Shown piece by piece: positions 1-8,518 of a stretch of 59,809 nt of DNA. Each line of letters begins with the position of its first letter. Position 1 is the first letter of the stretch. Origin of the DNA: CAZVPZ01 sp964629245 (lineage in GTDB: Archaea; Nanohalarchaeota; Nanosalinia; Nanosalinales; Nanosalinaceae); NCBI GenBank assembly GCA_964629245.1, contig CAZVPZ010000001.1, positions 1 to 59,809 on the forward strand, in the 5' to 3' direction. Under the pieces are notes generated by a model. That model saw only the letters and a program-made list of their open reading frames with translations, was not told the DNA's origin and did not search any database. The position numbers and the translations under genes were made by a program.

Positions 1-994
1 CCGCCTCCGCGGGAAGCGCCTCCTGCATCAGCTCTCCCAGGTCGACCCGGCCGGACTGGCACCGCGCCGATATATTGACCTCATCGTCTCCTGTCTGTGC
101 GACGATGTGGATCCACTCGGGCGTCTTCGCGGACATGTTGGTGGCGATGCTGGATGTTATGTGGAAGTCGCTCTCTATCCCGAAGAAGATTATCATCTTT
201 TCCCGGTCTATCTCCCTGTCCTCCTCGTAGTCCTCGACGGCGCGGTTGAACTCATCCTGCATCTCGAGGTAGACCTCGTAGATCTTCCTGTAGGCTTCCT
301 GTGCCTCTAGCTCCTTCAGGTCGCTGGAAGCCATCAGGGCCTCGTAGGCCAGCTCTGCAAAGTGCGCTGAATCCCTGTACGGCTTGATGTTGAGAACCGA
401 TGAGTACCGACCGTACTCGCAGTTCTTCGCCAGCTGCTGCTGTTCAAGTTCCTCAGGCAGGTAGGCCTCGTAGTCCTCCTTGAGCTTCTCGAAGAGTTCC
501 GGACACGAGTCGACGCCGAAGTCCTGTATAACTCCGAGCCCCGCGATCCACCGCAGGTCGTCCGCCATACCGAACTCGGAGGCGATGTCGAGGCATATCT
601 TGCTGCAGGGTATGTAGACCTCTCCGTCCTCCGTCCGCGGGTTCACGAACGCAACATCTGGCTCCCGGTCGAAGTTGTGGTGGTCGACCACCAGTACATC
701 CGCGTATCTCTCGTCCAGCTCCTCCAGCTCTTCCGCTCCAAGGTTGAAGTCTAGAACTATCAGCCTGTCTGCGCCCTCCAGCAGTTCGCGGTCCTCTTCG
801 CCCAGGTGGTAGGCCCGCTTCGAGGGTATCCTGACCTCGTCTGCTGGCGTACCCCTAAGATGTTCGAGAAGCTTGGAGATTATAGCAGCTGACGCGCTGC
901 CGTCCATATCCCAGTGGTGGACTACGACCACTTTCTCTTCCGGTTTTATTTCTTCAAGGAAACCTGTAGCTGGTTTCAGGAGTTCTGAATCCAT
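1..994 (-). CDS. DHH-family phosphoesterase (RecJ-like), 3' end beyond the window
   Basis: The reading frame opens at an ATG at 994 on the minus strand and runs off the left edge with 331 codons visible. The N-terminal part carries the DHH superfamily signatures: a HHWDMDGSAS block near residues 25-35 (motif I, DxDG) and VVDHHNF near residue 105 (the DHH motif), both binding the catalytic metal pair. Known relatives are RecJ-like 5' exonucleases and nanoRNases; archaeal members include GINS-associated nucleases. The substrate cannot be told here because the C-terminal DHHA1 region lies outside. It starts only 10 bases beyond the ileS stop, so it follows ileS and may be co-transcribed with it. 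Confidence 0.85.
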   Translation of the reverse strand, partial: MDSELLKPATGFLEEIKPEEKVVVVHHWDMDGSASAAIISKLLEHLRGTPADEVRIPSKRAYHLGEEDRELLEGADRLIVLDFNLGAEELEELDERYADVLVVDHHNFDREPDVAFVNPRTEDGEVYIPCSKICLDIASEFGMADDLRWIAGLGVIQDFGVDSCPELFEKLKEDYEAYLPEELEQQQLAKNCEYGRYSSVLNIKPYRDSAHFAELAYEALMASSDLKELEAQEAYRKIYEVYLEMQDEFNRAVEDYEEDREIDREKMIIFFGIESDFHITSSIATNMSAKTPEWIHIVAQTGDDEVNISARCQSGRVDLGELMQEALPAEA

Positions 995-1003
995 AGTATA
1001 GTT

Positions 1004-4000
1004 TTAGCCGGAGGTACGGGAAAAACTGAACTCGACCTCGCTGCTCTCGAACTCGACCTCTCCTCTGTTTTCAAGGTGTTCGCCCCCGTACTCGATGCGG
1101 GAGAGGTTGATACGCCTCTTGAGGACGTCCTCTCCCTGTTTTATATCTTCGATGTCTCCTTTCAGCACGAGCTCGACTTCTTCTCCGACATCGAGACCTG
1201 CTTCCTTCCTCTCCTGCTGGATGGCTCTCCCTACCTCATTCACGAGCGCCTCACGTATCAGCTCTTCTGTTCTCTCTGTGTCGATGTACACCGCACCCTG
1301 GGAGAACTCTTCGCCCTCCCGGCCTTCCGGCACGAAGGTCCTGACATCGAACATATCCGGTGCGAGCGAGAAGCCTTCCAGCTCTACTTTTCCATCACTT
1401 TCCACTTTTTCTGCCACCTCTGACGCGTCAGCTTCTGCCAGCGCTTTTTCCACTCTGGATACGTCATCCCCGAGTTCAGGTCCTGCGTTGGCGTAATCGA
1501 GCTTGACCTCGTAGTCGAGCTCCACCTTCTGGAAATCCACTTCCTTCGCGTTCAATCTCTCCTCCATCAGTTCTTCCAGGTCCTCGACTGCCTGCCTGAC
1601 CTCGGCGTTCCCGCTGACCGTGACCTTCTTCACAGGGTGACGCAGCTTGATGCCTTCTTCCTGCCTCAGCCTCGCAACTGTTTCTTCGACCTCCTGGAAT
1701 ATCGACATGTCGCGTTCGAGGCCGCGGTCGACCATCCCTTCATCGACCTCCGGGTAGTCCTCCATGTGGATGGAGTCGTTGCCGGTCCAGAGGTACTCCG
1801 CGAGGTAGGGCGTAAACGGAGATATCGCCTTCAGCAGCTCGGTGGTGACGTACCGCAAGGTCCACTCTGCCGCCTGCCTGTCGCCGCCCTCGTAGCCGGG
1901 TCGGAGGCGGTCGCGTATCATCTGTATGTAGGACCGGGAGAGGTCGTTCTTGGTGAAATTTTCTATCGCGGCCGCGGCCCTGTAGGCGCTGTATTCCGGC
2001 TCCGTGGAGGCATCGCGGACCTCCTCTATCATCGAATTCAGCCGGGATATAATCCACCGGTCCTCCAGTTCCAGGCTCTCCGGTTTTTCAACGTCCGACG
2101 TGTAGGTGTCCCGGTAGTTGTAGGCGTTCCATAATATATTCATGAAGTCCAGGTTCTCGTCCATCTCATCCCACCGGAAGCTCCAGTCCTCGCTGGGATC
2201 CTTCGAGAGTATGTAGAACCTGAGTATGTCGCGGCCGTACTTCTCGATAGCCTCCTGCGGGGAGACCACGATGCCCTTTGACTTGGACATCTCCCTTCCT
2301 TCCAGCATGACCTTGCCGTGGTAGATAACGCTGTCGAACGGTCTCTGCTCGAAGGTCATCATAGAGGTTATGAACTGGCTGTTCCACCACCCCCTTATCT
2401 GGTCGAATCCTTCGAGTTCGAGGTCTACCGGGCCCTCTTCCTCGAAACTGAAGTCGAGCCGGGGGTTCCTCAGCGAGGCCCACGGCGCGACACCGGAATC
2501 GAACCAGACATCCAGGACATCCGGAATCCTTGACATCTTCCCACCGCACTCTCCGCACTCCAGCTCCACCTGGTCGATGTAAGGCCGGTGGAGGTCGTCC
2601 GGTACCTCGGGAAGCTCGGAGCGGTCGCCTATAACCTTCGTATTGTCGCATCCCTCGCATTCCCAGATGGGCAGTGGTATACCCCAGTAACGCTGGCGCG
2701 ACACCGGCCAGTCGCCCAGCTGTTCCAGCCACTCGTGGAACTTCTGTCCGGCCCAGTCCGGAACCCAGTTCACCTCGTCGTTCGCATCAAGTAAATCGTC
2801 GCGGAACTGTGTAGCACCGAAGAACCACTGCGGCACCGCTAACTGCAGAAGTGGTGTGTCGCACCGCCAGCACTTGGGGTACTCGTGGTGCACACTTCCC
2901 GAATGCAGTAGGGCGCCTGCTTGGTAGAGGTCTTCCTTTATCTCCTCGTCAGCATCCTTCACGTACATGCCCTCGTACTTGCCCGCTGTCTCGTCGTACT
3001 CTCCCTTGAGGTCGACAGGATTCAATAGCTCCAGGCCCTCTTCCTGACCCATCTCGTAGTCTTCTTTACCGTGTCCTGGAGCAGTGTGGACCAGGCCGGT
3101 TCCGGATTCCAGGTCGACGTATCTCTCGGACAGTACCACGCGCCTCTCCACGTCTTCCTGTAGCGGGACGTGTTCCTCCAGCGGGTTGCTGTACTTTACG
3201 CCCTCAAGCTCACCCCCTTTGACCTTTTCGATTACATCGTAGTCCTCTACCTTGAACTCCTCCATCAGGTCTTCCACCAGAGCGGACGCGATCCAGACCT
3301 TCCTGCCGTCGAACTCCACCAGCGAGTACTCGTAGTCCGGGTTGACCATGATGCCGGTGTTGGATGGCAGAGTCCAGGGCGTCGTGGTCCATATCAGTAG
3401 TTCCTCTTCGCTGTTGTCTATCGGAAACGCGACGTATACCTCGGGGTCTTCAAGCCGTGTGTACTCTATCTCGTTGTAGGCCACCGCGGTCTCGCACCGG
3501 GAGCAGACGTGGACGCTGTACCGGTCCTTGTAGAGATACCCCTTCTCGTATGCCCGCTTGAATGTGGTCCATGCGCCCTCGATGTAGTAGTCGTGGTAGG
3601 TGATGTAGGGGTTCTCCCATGTCATCCAGACCCCCATGTCGTTGAAGTCCTGGTTCATCTCCTTGATGTGCATGTCGACGAACTGCTTGCATCTCGCCAC
3701 GAAATTGTCGACTCCGAAGTCCTCTATATCCTGCTTTTTCTCGAATCCCTCCTCTTCCTCCACCTTGTTCTCGATGGGGAGGCCGTGGACATCGTATCCG
3801 GGCTGTGCGTGCACGTCAAAACCCAGCTTCCTGTGGAACCGGAGGTAGTAGTCCTTGAGTATCTTGTTCATCCCTGTTCCCATGTGGATGGAGCCGGTAG
3901 CGTAGGGAGGGCCGTCGAGAAAGTAAAAGCGTTCTTCGCCATCATTCCTGTCCAGCACTTTTCCCCTCGTTTCGTTTTCCTGCCAGTGCTGTTGGACCTC

Positions 4001-4033
4001 CTCTTCTATTTCATCAGGGGTATACTCAGTCAT
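1004..4033 (-). CDS. ileS: isoleucyl-tRNA synthetase
   Basis: Class I aminoacyl-tRNA synthetase of 1009 residues, the usual length for archaeal IleRS, charging tRNA-Ile in the cytoplasm. The ATP-binding HIGH-type signature is HMGT at residues 50-53 within PPYATGSIHMGTG, and the KMSKS loop is MSKSK near residue 582. Between them lies the CP1 editing domain with the WTTTPWTLPSN segment typical of Ile/Val/Leu enzymes, and Cys pairs (CSRC, CWRC, CEGC, CGEC) suggest zinc binding. The C-terminal extension is acidic. Its substrate tRNA-Ile(GAT) is encoded at 48150-48299. A TATA-like TTTTAA lies near 4052-4057, and a palindromic element (4088-4145) separates it from the HIT gene. Confidence 0.97.
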   Translation of the reverse strand: MTEYTPDEIEEEVQQHWQENETRGKVLDRNDGEERFYFLDGPPYATGSIHMGTGMNKILKDYYLRFHRKLGFDVHAQPGYDVHGLPIENKVEEEEGFEKKQDIEDFGVDNFVARCKQFVDMHIKEMNQDFNDMGVWMTWENPYITYHDYYIEGAWTTFKRAYEKGYLYKDRYSVHVCSRCETAVAYNEIEYTRLEDPEVYVAFPIDNSEEELLIWTTTPWTLPSNTGIMVNPDYEYSLVEFDGRKVWIASALVEDLMEEFKVEDYDVIEKVKGGELEGVKYSNPLEEHVPLQEDVERRVVLSERYVDLESGTGLVHTAPGHGKEDYEMGQEEGLELLNPVDLKGEYDETAGKYEGMYVKDADEEIKEDLYQAGALLHSGSVHHEYPKCWRCDTPLLQLAVPQWFFGATQFRDDLLDANDEVNWVPDWAGQKFHEWLEQLGDWPVSRQRYWGIPLPIWECEGCDNTKVIGDRSELPEVPDDLHRPYIDQVELECGECGGKMSRIPDVLDVWFDSGVAPWASLRNPRLDFSFEEEGPVDLELEGFDQIRGWWNSQFITSMMTFEQRPFDSVIYHGKVMLEGREMSKSKGIVVSPQEAIEKYGRDILRFYILSKDPSEDWSFRWDEMDENLDFMNILWNAYNYRDTYTSDVEKPESLELEDRWIISRLNSMIEEVRDASTEPEYSAYRAAAAIENFTKNDLSRSYIQMIRDRLRPGYEGGDRQAAEWTLRYVTTELLKAISPFTPYLAEYLWTGNDSIHMEDYPEVDEGMVDRGLERDMSIFQEVEETVARLRQEEGIKLRHPVKKVTVSGNAEVRQAVEDLEELMEERLNAKEVDFQKVELDYEVKLDYANAGPELGDDVSRVEKALAEADASEVAEKVESDGKVELEGFSLAPDMFDVRTFVPEGREGEEFSQGAVYIDTERTEELIREALVNEVGRAIQQERKEAGLDVGEEVELVLKGDIEDIKQGEDVLKRRINLSRIEYGGEHLENRGEVEFESSEVEFSFSRTSG

Positions 4034-4087
4034 ACTCGCTCACTCGCTTCTGAAAGTTAAAAGGGTTGTTGCCCCTACAGTCCAGAA

Positions 4088-4145
4088 CCAGTATTTGTAA
4101 TACAAAATACTGGATTATGCCGATATATGGGGGAGATGTATTACA
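4088..4145. repeat. Paired-palindrome intergenic element, copy A
   Basis: Two copies of the 9-base near-palindrome TGTAWTACA (4096-4104 and 4137-4145) start 41 bp apart around an AT-rich centre containing ATATATGG. The left copy sits in the loop of a perfect inverted repeat, CCAGTATTT (4088-4096) with AAATACTGG (4105-4113). Similar pairs occur at 19713-19760 and 52942-52990. This copy lies within 10 bases of the HIT stop codon and about 60 bases upstream of ileS. It could be a terminator-like 3' element, an operator pair spaced by about four helical turns, or a site-specific recombination target. Confidence 0.6.
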
Positions 4146-4154
4146 AAAACGGGT

Positions 4155-4859
4155 CTATCTCCACTCGTAGCTCTTGCCGTCCCAGTGACCGCTCCTGTTC
4201 CGACCCCCTTCTTCATCTGCCGATTCTTCTTCCTGTTCGTCGTCCCGCTTTTCGGGTTCTTCCGGTTCCTCCTCTTCCTCTCCGTCACCGCTTTCTTCCG
4301 GTTCCGGTATTTCCTCTTCCTTCCCAGTTCTTCCGCCGCCGAGACCTCCTTCGAGGAGTTTGTCCGCGATACTTCCCTCGGTGAACCCCTGGCCGGCGGG
4401 ATGTGCTTCCCTCTTTCCCCCCGCTACTGTGGATGCGTCCGACATAGCCTGCTGGATATCGTCCAGCTGTTCCCTCAGCGCCTCCTTCTGGGGGAAGATT
4501 GCACCTGTCGGGGTGCCCGCGTTCTCCTCCCCCTTGAACCGGGGGAAGACCTGGATATATGCATGGGGCAGCATCTGGCCTCCAGCCTCCTCCACGTTTA
4601 CAGTTATTGATACGCCGTCCGCGTCGAGCCCGTTCTTGGCCTTCTCCGCTACCTCACGGGCCAGCTTCATCGCCTCCTGCCATTCCTCTTTCGAGAAATC
4701 CAGTACGCTTTCTGTGTGCTCCTTCGGTACGATCATGGTGTGGCCCTTCGCACGGGGATTGACCTCGAGCCAGGCGTAGAAACTGTCTGTCTCACCCACC
4801 GTGTAGAGCTGGTCGGGATTCGCTATCAGCTGGCAGAAAGGACACTGTTCGTCGGCCAT
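4155..4859 (-). CDS. HIT-family protein with altered histidine triad and acidic tail
   Basis: The first 140 residues match the HIT (histidine triad) nucleotide-binding fold: an N-terminal CPFC zinc pair (C6, C9), AWLEVNPRAKGHTMIVPKEH in the middle, and the triad region at residues 99-103. HIT enzymes hydrolyse or transfer nucleotidyl groups through the central His of HxHxH. Here the triad reads H-A-Y-I-Q, so H99 is kept but the nucleophile position is Tyr and the third His is Gln. A GalT-like or non-catalytic nucleotide-binding role is possible. The last 90 residues are a Glu-rich low-complexity tail. Fold assignment is firm, activity is not. Confidence 0.85.
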   Translation of the reverse strand: MADEQCPFCQLIANPDQLYTVGETDSFYAWLEVNPRAKGHTMIVPKEHTESVLDFSKEEWQEAMKLAREVAEKAKNGLDADGVSITVNVEEAGGQMLPHAYIQVFPRFKGEENAGTPTGAIFPQKEALREQLDDIQQAMSDASTVAGGKREAHPAGQGFTEGSIADKLLEGGLGGGRTGKEEEIPEPEESGDGEEEEEPEEPEKRDDEQEEESADEEGGRNRSGHWDGKSYEWR

Positions 4860-4880
4860 GTAAAGGATTTGCCCGGCAAC

Positions 4881-4890
4881 GCCTTTATAA
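4881..4890 (+). promoter_or_regulatory. TATA box of the TRAM-protein gene
   Basis: CTTTATAAAA lies in the short gap between the divergent HIT and TRAM genes, about 50 bases before the TRAM start codon at 4936. A transcription start near 4911 would leave a leader of about 25 bases. The match to the archaeal TATA consensus is good; the start site is inferred. Confidence 0.6.
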
Positions 4891-4935
4891 AAGTGGGCGG
4901 TGATTGGTGGTTACAAGATTTGCAGGTGCATTTTC

Positions 4936-5310
4936 ATGTCTGAAGACGAATTTGACGACGATTTTGAACAGGATTTCGAAGACGACTTCGAAGAAACCCC
5001 AGAGGAAGAGGTAGAGCTTGAGGATGAAGTCGAGGAGGAAGACGATTTCGAGACGGAGACCCAGGACGACTTTGACGACGAGTTCGAGGAAGAAAGCGAT
5101 GATGAAGGCTCCGGAGAGGACTTCGACAAGCCCGTCGCAGAGGGCGACGTGGTGGAGCTCGAGATCCAAGACCTCGGAAGCAAGGGCGATGGCATCGCGA
5201 GAGTCGAGGGATTCGTGATTTTCGTGCCCGGCGGAGAGGTCGACGAGACCTATGATGTCGAGATCACCTCTGTGGGAAGGAAGTTCGCCTTTGGAGAGAT
5301 AGTGGACTGA
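4936..5310 (+). CDS. TRAM-domain protein with long acidic N-terminus
   Basis: The C-terminal 60 residues form a TRAM domain: GDVVELEIQDLGSKGDGIARVEG, then VFVPGG and the closing strands. This small beta-barrel binds RNA in tRNA-modifying enzymes; stand-alone archaeal TRAM proteins are thought to act as RNA chaperones. The preceding 60 residues are almost entirely Asp, Glu and Phe (repeated DDFE-like units), an unusually long acidic tail even for a halophile. The ATG at 4936 (MSEDEF) is preferred over one 36 bases upstream because the upstream peptide is Cys/Ile-rich and not acidic. RNA binding is inferred from the domain. Confidence 0.88.
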   Translation: MSEDEFDDDFEQDFEDDFEETPEEEVELEDEVEEEDDFETETQDDFDDEFEEESDDEGSGEDFDKPVAEGDVVELEIQDLGSKGDGIARVEGFVIFVPGGEVDETYDVEITSVGRKFAFGEIVD

Positions 5311-5358
5311 GAACGCCGCTATCCAAGCTTTTTATCTTTTCTACTTTTCATTTCTATC

Positions 5359-5931
5359 ATGGATTATCAGGACATCGCGCTCGCCGTGATTCTGCTCTCA
5401 AGTCTCCTGGGTCTGTACCTCGCCCTGAATCCGATGGTCTTGGTAGATGCGATGGAGGAGCAGCATGACCACGGCAGTCATCCCCACGGTAACGAATCTG
5501 AGGGCTTCGTTTACGGCTCGGATCACGACCACGCTCTCTTCTACCTGGTGGTCAACGGCACCGAGATGGAGTTCTCCAAGCCCGAGTATCAGCTCGCTGC
5601 CTCCTACGTCCACCTGGAGAACAACAACTCTCATATCGTCCACAAGCACTCTGTCGGCGTCACCTGGGAAGACTTTTTCGAAACCATAAACGTCTCGATC
5701 AACTATACCAGGGAAGGGCTCTGTGTGGATGCGAGGGGGAAGAAGTACTGCGGCAACGGCACTGTATCTCTGGACGGTAAAATCCAGCCAGATATCGGGA
5801 CCGAGATACAGCAGGGCGCGAACATGATCATAGCTATAGGAAACCGGTCGGAGCAGACGCTTGAGAGGTACCGGGGCAGACAGCTACCGAGACATTACAA
5901 GCCGTCTGGGACTCGTGGAAGGAGGATATGA
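5359..5931 (+). CDS. Membrane-anchored, histidine-rich extracytoplasmic protein
   Basis: One N-terminal hydrophobic helix (residues 6-28) precedes an outward-facing region. That region starts with a His cluster (HDHGSHPH, then DHDH) and includes VHLENNNSHIVHKHSVGVTWEDFF, a pattern I recall from uncharacterised archaeal proteins in which several His probably bind metal. Two Cys in the C-terminal half could form a disulfide. Function is unknown; copper or zinc handling at the cell surface is a guess. Its stop overlaps the thiI start (ATGA), so the two genes are translationally coupled, but no functional link is evident. Confidence 0.75.
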   Translation: MDYQDIALAVILLSSLLGLYLALNPMVLVDAMEEQHDHGSHPHGNESEGFVYGSDHDHALFYLVVNGTEMEFSKPEYQLAASYVHLENNNSHIVHKHSVGVTWEDFFETINVSINYTREGLCVDARGKKYCGNGTVSLDGKIQPDIGTEIQQGANMIIAIGNRSEQTLERYRGRQLPRHYKPSGTRGRRI

Positions 5932-7067
5932 AGATGAAGAATCTGCTGGTACGTTACAGCGATATAGGTACGAAATCCCGCTATGTCAGGAACCAGATGA
6001 CGGCGGTCCTGAGACAGCGGGTGGAAGACAGGCTTGAATACGAGGATATAGACTACGAGAAGGTGTCAGGTGGACACGGCAGGATAATCGTGGAATCCGG
6101 GAAGACGATGGAAGCTGCGGAGGTCCTCTCAGAGGTTCCGGGCGTCGCCTCCGCTTCTCCCGCAGTCAAGACTGATGCCGCGATGGACGCGATAAAGAAG
6201 GCTTCCCTCGAATTCGATTACGGTGGAAGTTTCGGAGTTGATGCAAGGAGGGCGGGAGAGCATCCTTTCAGCAGTAAAGATGTCGAGGAAGAGGTTGGAG
6301 CGGTGGTAGAGGAATCGGAAGAGATAGAGGTCGACCTCGATGATCCTGACACTTGGCTGGGCGTGGAGGTAAGGTTCGGCGACGCCTACCTGTACACGGA
6401 TACCTTTGAAGGGCCGGGCGGCCTTCCGGTTGGCACGCAGGGCAGGCTCACGGCTCTGATAAGTGGAGGTATAGACTCTCCGGTTGCCGCCTACCAGGTC
6501 ATGAAGAGAGGTTGCGATGTTCTGCCGGTCTACTTCTACAACAGGCCAATAGCGGCGGAGGACCACTGGCTTCGCTTCCGGGCCGGGGTGGAAAAACTCA
6601 GGCGGTTTCATCCTTCCAAGACCTGGGAGGTCTACCGGGTAGATATGGAGGAGGTCAACAACGAGCTCATGGAGGTGGAGAGGGGAAGGATGTTGCTCCA
6701 CCGGATTGCCATGTTCCGCGTGGCAGGGAGAATCGCGGAGAGCGAGGGCTTACCGGGTATAGTCACTGGCGAGGCAATCGGCCAGAAATCCTCGCAGACG
6801 CCGTCTAACCTCGCGGCCACGTCTTCGGAGGTAGATAGACCGGTTTTCAGGCCCCTGCTTGAGTGGAACAAGCAGGAGATAGTTGAGAAGGCGAAGCAGA
6901 TAGGAACTTACGAGGATGCCTCTATAGCGTCTGCCTGCAGCACGATGGCACCGGATAACCCTGCGACGGAGATGAAGCCCGAGGACCTGGGAGAACTCAA
7001 GCGGAAGGTGGCTATAGACCGTCTCGTGGAGCAGGCCTGGGATTCTGCGGAGAAACTAAATCTGTAG
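5928..7067 (+). CDS. thiI: tRNA 4-thiouridine synthetase ThiI
   Basis: ThiI adenylates U8 of tRNA and transfers sulfur to make s4U. The 379 residues hold an N-terminal ferredoxin-like/THUMP region (about 1-165), then the PP-loop ATPase domain with SGGIDSPVA near residue 178 and GEAIGQKSSQT further on. A C-terminal CST (ACSTMAPDNP) follows; there is no fused rhodanese domain, so sulfur must come from another protein, possibly the stand-alone rhodanese at 40864. The start ATG overlaps the preceding stop and follows a GGAGG ribosome-binding site at about 5919-5923. Length fits the archaeal family. Confidence 0.95.
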   Translation: MKMKNLLVRYSDIGTKSRYVRNQMTAVLRQRVEDRLEYEDIDYEKVSGGHGRIIVESGKTMEAAEVLSEVPGVASASPAVKTDAAMDAIKKASLEFDYGGSFGVDARRAGEHPFSSKDVEEEVGAVVEESEEIEVDLDDPDTWLGVEVRFGDAYLYTDTFEGPGGLPVGTQGRLTALISGGIDSPVAAYQVMKRGCDVLPVYFYNRPIAAEDHWLRFRAGVEKLRRFHPSKTWEVYRVDMEEVNNELMEVERGRMLLHRIAMFRVAGRIAESEGLPGIVTGEAIGQKSSQTPSNLAATSSEVDRPVFRPLLEWNKQEIVEKAKQIGTYEDASIASACSTMAPDNPATEMKPEDLGELKRKVAIDRLVEQAWDSAEKLNL

Positions 7068-7077
7068 CACCGAAAAG

Positions 7078-7087
7078 GTTATATACC
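7078..7087 (+). promoter_or_regulatory. TATA box, leaderless coiled-coil gene
   Basis: GTTATATACC lies about 27 bases before the ATG at 7109, so transcription should begin at or next to the start codon. No ribosome-binding site is present at useful spacing, consistent with a leaderless mRNA. Confidence 0.6.
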
Positions 7088-7108
7088 CTGCACTGATTCT
7101 GAAAGGTT

Positions 7109-7411
7109 ATGACTCTGAAAGAGAGGAAAGAAGAGGCTGAGGCGATTCTTGACTCGGCGGAAATGCTGCTGGAAACTTTCGGAGGGGCTGGAGGTATCGC
7201 CAACAAGCTCCAGAAGAAGATAACGGAGCTGGAGGAAGAGCTACAGGACCCCGAGTCTGAGCAGAAGCTTAGCCAGCTTATATCGGATATAAAGGAGCTT
7301 ATGGACCAGCTCCAGGACCAGCCGATGGAGGAAGGACCCGAAGATGAGATGGGGATTGGTCCCGAGGACGAGATAGGAAGGGGTCCAGAAGACGATGTTC
7401 CGCCATTCTAG
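7109..7411 (+). CDS. Small acidic coiled-coil protein with GPEDE repeats
   Basis: I do not recognise a family. The first 75 residues are predicted helical coiled coil (heptad-like Leu/Ile in KLQKKITELEEELQ and LSQLISDIKELMDQL) with a Gly-rich break GGAGGIA at residues 25-31. The C-terminus has three tandem variants of GPEDE(M/I)G. It has its own promoter and sits between thiI and an acyltransferase without overlap. A scaffolding or prefoldin-like role would be speculation. Confidence 0.7.
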   Translation: MTLKERKEEAEAILDSAEMLLETFGGAGGIANKLQKKITELEEELQDPESEQKLSQLISDIKELMDQLQDQPMEEGPEDEMGIGPEDEIGRGPEDDVPPF

Positions 7412-7451
7412 CTCCGCCAGAGCTTTATAGACTTTCTACCCACTGGTTTCT

Positions 7452-7949
7452 ATGAGGAAGGACCGGATAGAGGTGAAAAGGTTTGGAGGGGATAAGAACG
7501 CTCTCCGCCACTGGAAAGATATAGAGTCGCCCTTCTCTGTGGCCCGCAACACCGTTCTCATAGTTCTGGCCCGCTATACCCCTTTAAAGCTGAAAAATGC
7601 GCTTCTCAGGCTGGCAGGTGTCGATGTGGGCGCCCATGTTTCAATAGGCCTCGATGCGACCTTTGATGTCTTCCGTCCGGATATGATTTCTATCGGTGCG
7701 AACACCACCATCGGGTACAACGCCACAGTTCTGGCCCACGAGACGACCCAGGATGAGTTCCGTGTCGGTAGGGTCGATATCGGGGAGAACGTGCTTATAG
7801 GCGCCAACACGACTGTCCTGCCGGGCGTGGTTATAGGCGACGGCGCCACGGTATCCGCCAACTCTCTGGTGAACCGCGACGTTGAAGAGGGCGAGTTCGT
7901 AGGGGGTGTGCCGGTCAGGAACCTCTCTCCTGAAGATGGAGGTACATGA
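7452..7949 (+). CDS. Left-handed beta-helix (hexapeptide) acyltransferase
   Basis: Residues 55-155 carry tandem hexapeptide repeats (VDVGAH VSIGLD, ISIGAN TTIGYN, VDIGEN VLIGAN, VLPGVV IGDGAT) of the left-handed beta-helix fold, as in maltose/xenobiotic O-acetyltransferases. These trimeric enzymes move acetyl groups from acetyl-CoA to sugars or small molecules. The catalytic His may be the one in VLAHETTQD. An N-terminal helical stretch (SVARNTVLIVLARYTPLKLKN) resembles the amphipathic lead of family members acting on surface sugars. A TATA-like CTTTATAGA lies about 27 bases upstream. The end overlaps the convergent DUF1405 gene by 35 bases. Confidence 0.85.
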   Translation: MRKDRIEVKRFGGDKNALRHWKDIESPFSVARNTVLIVLARYTPLKLKNALLRLAGVDVGAHVSIGLDATFDVFRPDMISIGANTTIGYNATVLAHETTQDEFRVGRVDIGENVLIGANTTVLPGVVIGDGATVSANSLVNRDVEEGEFVGGVPVRNLSPEDGGT

Positions 7950-8511
7950 GGGCCGCACTTAACGCCGTGAGGCCGAAGGCGGAGGCCATCGCAGGGCTTA
8001 CAGGGTGGTCGTGTGGCGCGTAGATCCGGGTGTGCAGGTCGAGGAAGTAGTCAAGCAAGTCGTTGACCACGAACCAGGATGCGGCGAGTCCGAGGTGCCT
8101 GAAGTCGAAATCTGTGTAGTCGAGCACCAGGAACGCCTGCAGGAACATCAGTAGATGCGAGAAAAGCAGGAAAAGGTACATCGGAAGCGGGTTGGAACTG
8201 AAGAAGGTATCGAAGTAGAACAACAAGATGAAGACGGTCCACAGGCCGTACTTGATGTTAGCGATTGCTGCGAGAGCGTCTAGCAACCCGGATTTTCGAT
8301 TCTGGATGTAAAAGAAGAGTGAGGAGGCGATGAGGAGTGTAGCGAGAGGGGAGTCGGCCACGAAGATCCACAGGTGTGGTGCGGTTGCGGCGAACTGTTC
8401 CCTGTAGTAGTAGAAGCCGAAAGCTGTTCCCGCGAGGTTGACAGTTATTATCGCGGCCGCGAACCTGGAGAGTGAGAGTTCTCTGAGCTTCTCCGGCAGT
8501 ATCTGGACCAT
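7915..8511 (-). CDS. DUF1405 multi-pass membrane protein
   Basis: About six hydrophobic helices fill the 198 residues. Pattern and length match DUF1405, a family of unknown function common in haloarchaea and bacilli. The only charged features are short loops and FSSNPLP/YAPHDHP motifs. The gene starts 7 bases after the TFB stop, so it is probably in the TFB transcript. Confidence 0.8.
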   Translation of the reverse strand: MVQILPEKLRELSLSRFAAAIITVNLAGTAFGFYYYREQFAATAPHLWIFVADSPLATLLIASSLFFYIQNRKSGLLDALAAIANIKYGLWTVFILLFYFDTFFSSNPLPMYLFLLFSHLLMFLQAFLVLDYTDFDFRHLGLAASWFVVNDLLDYFLDLHTRIYAPHDHPVSPAMASAFGLTALSAALMYLHLQERGS

Positions 8512-8518
8512 GTAGAAC

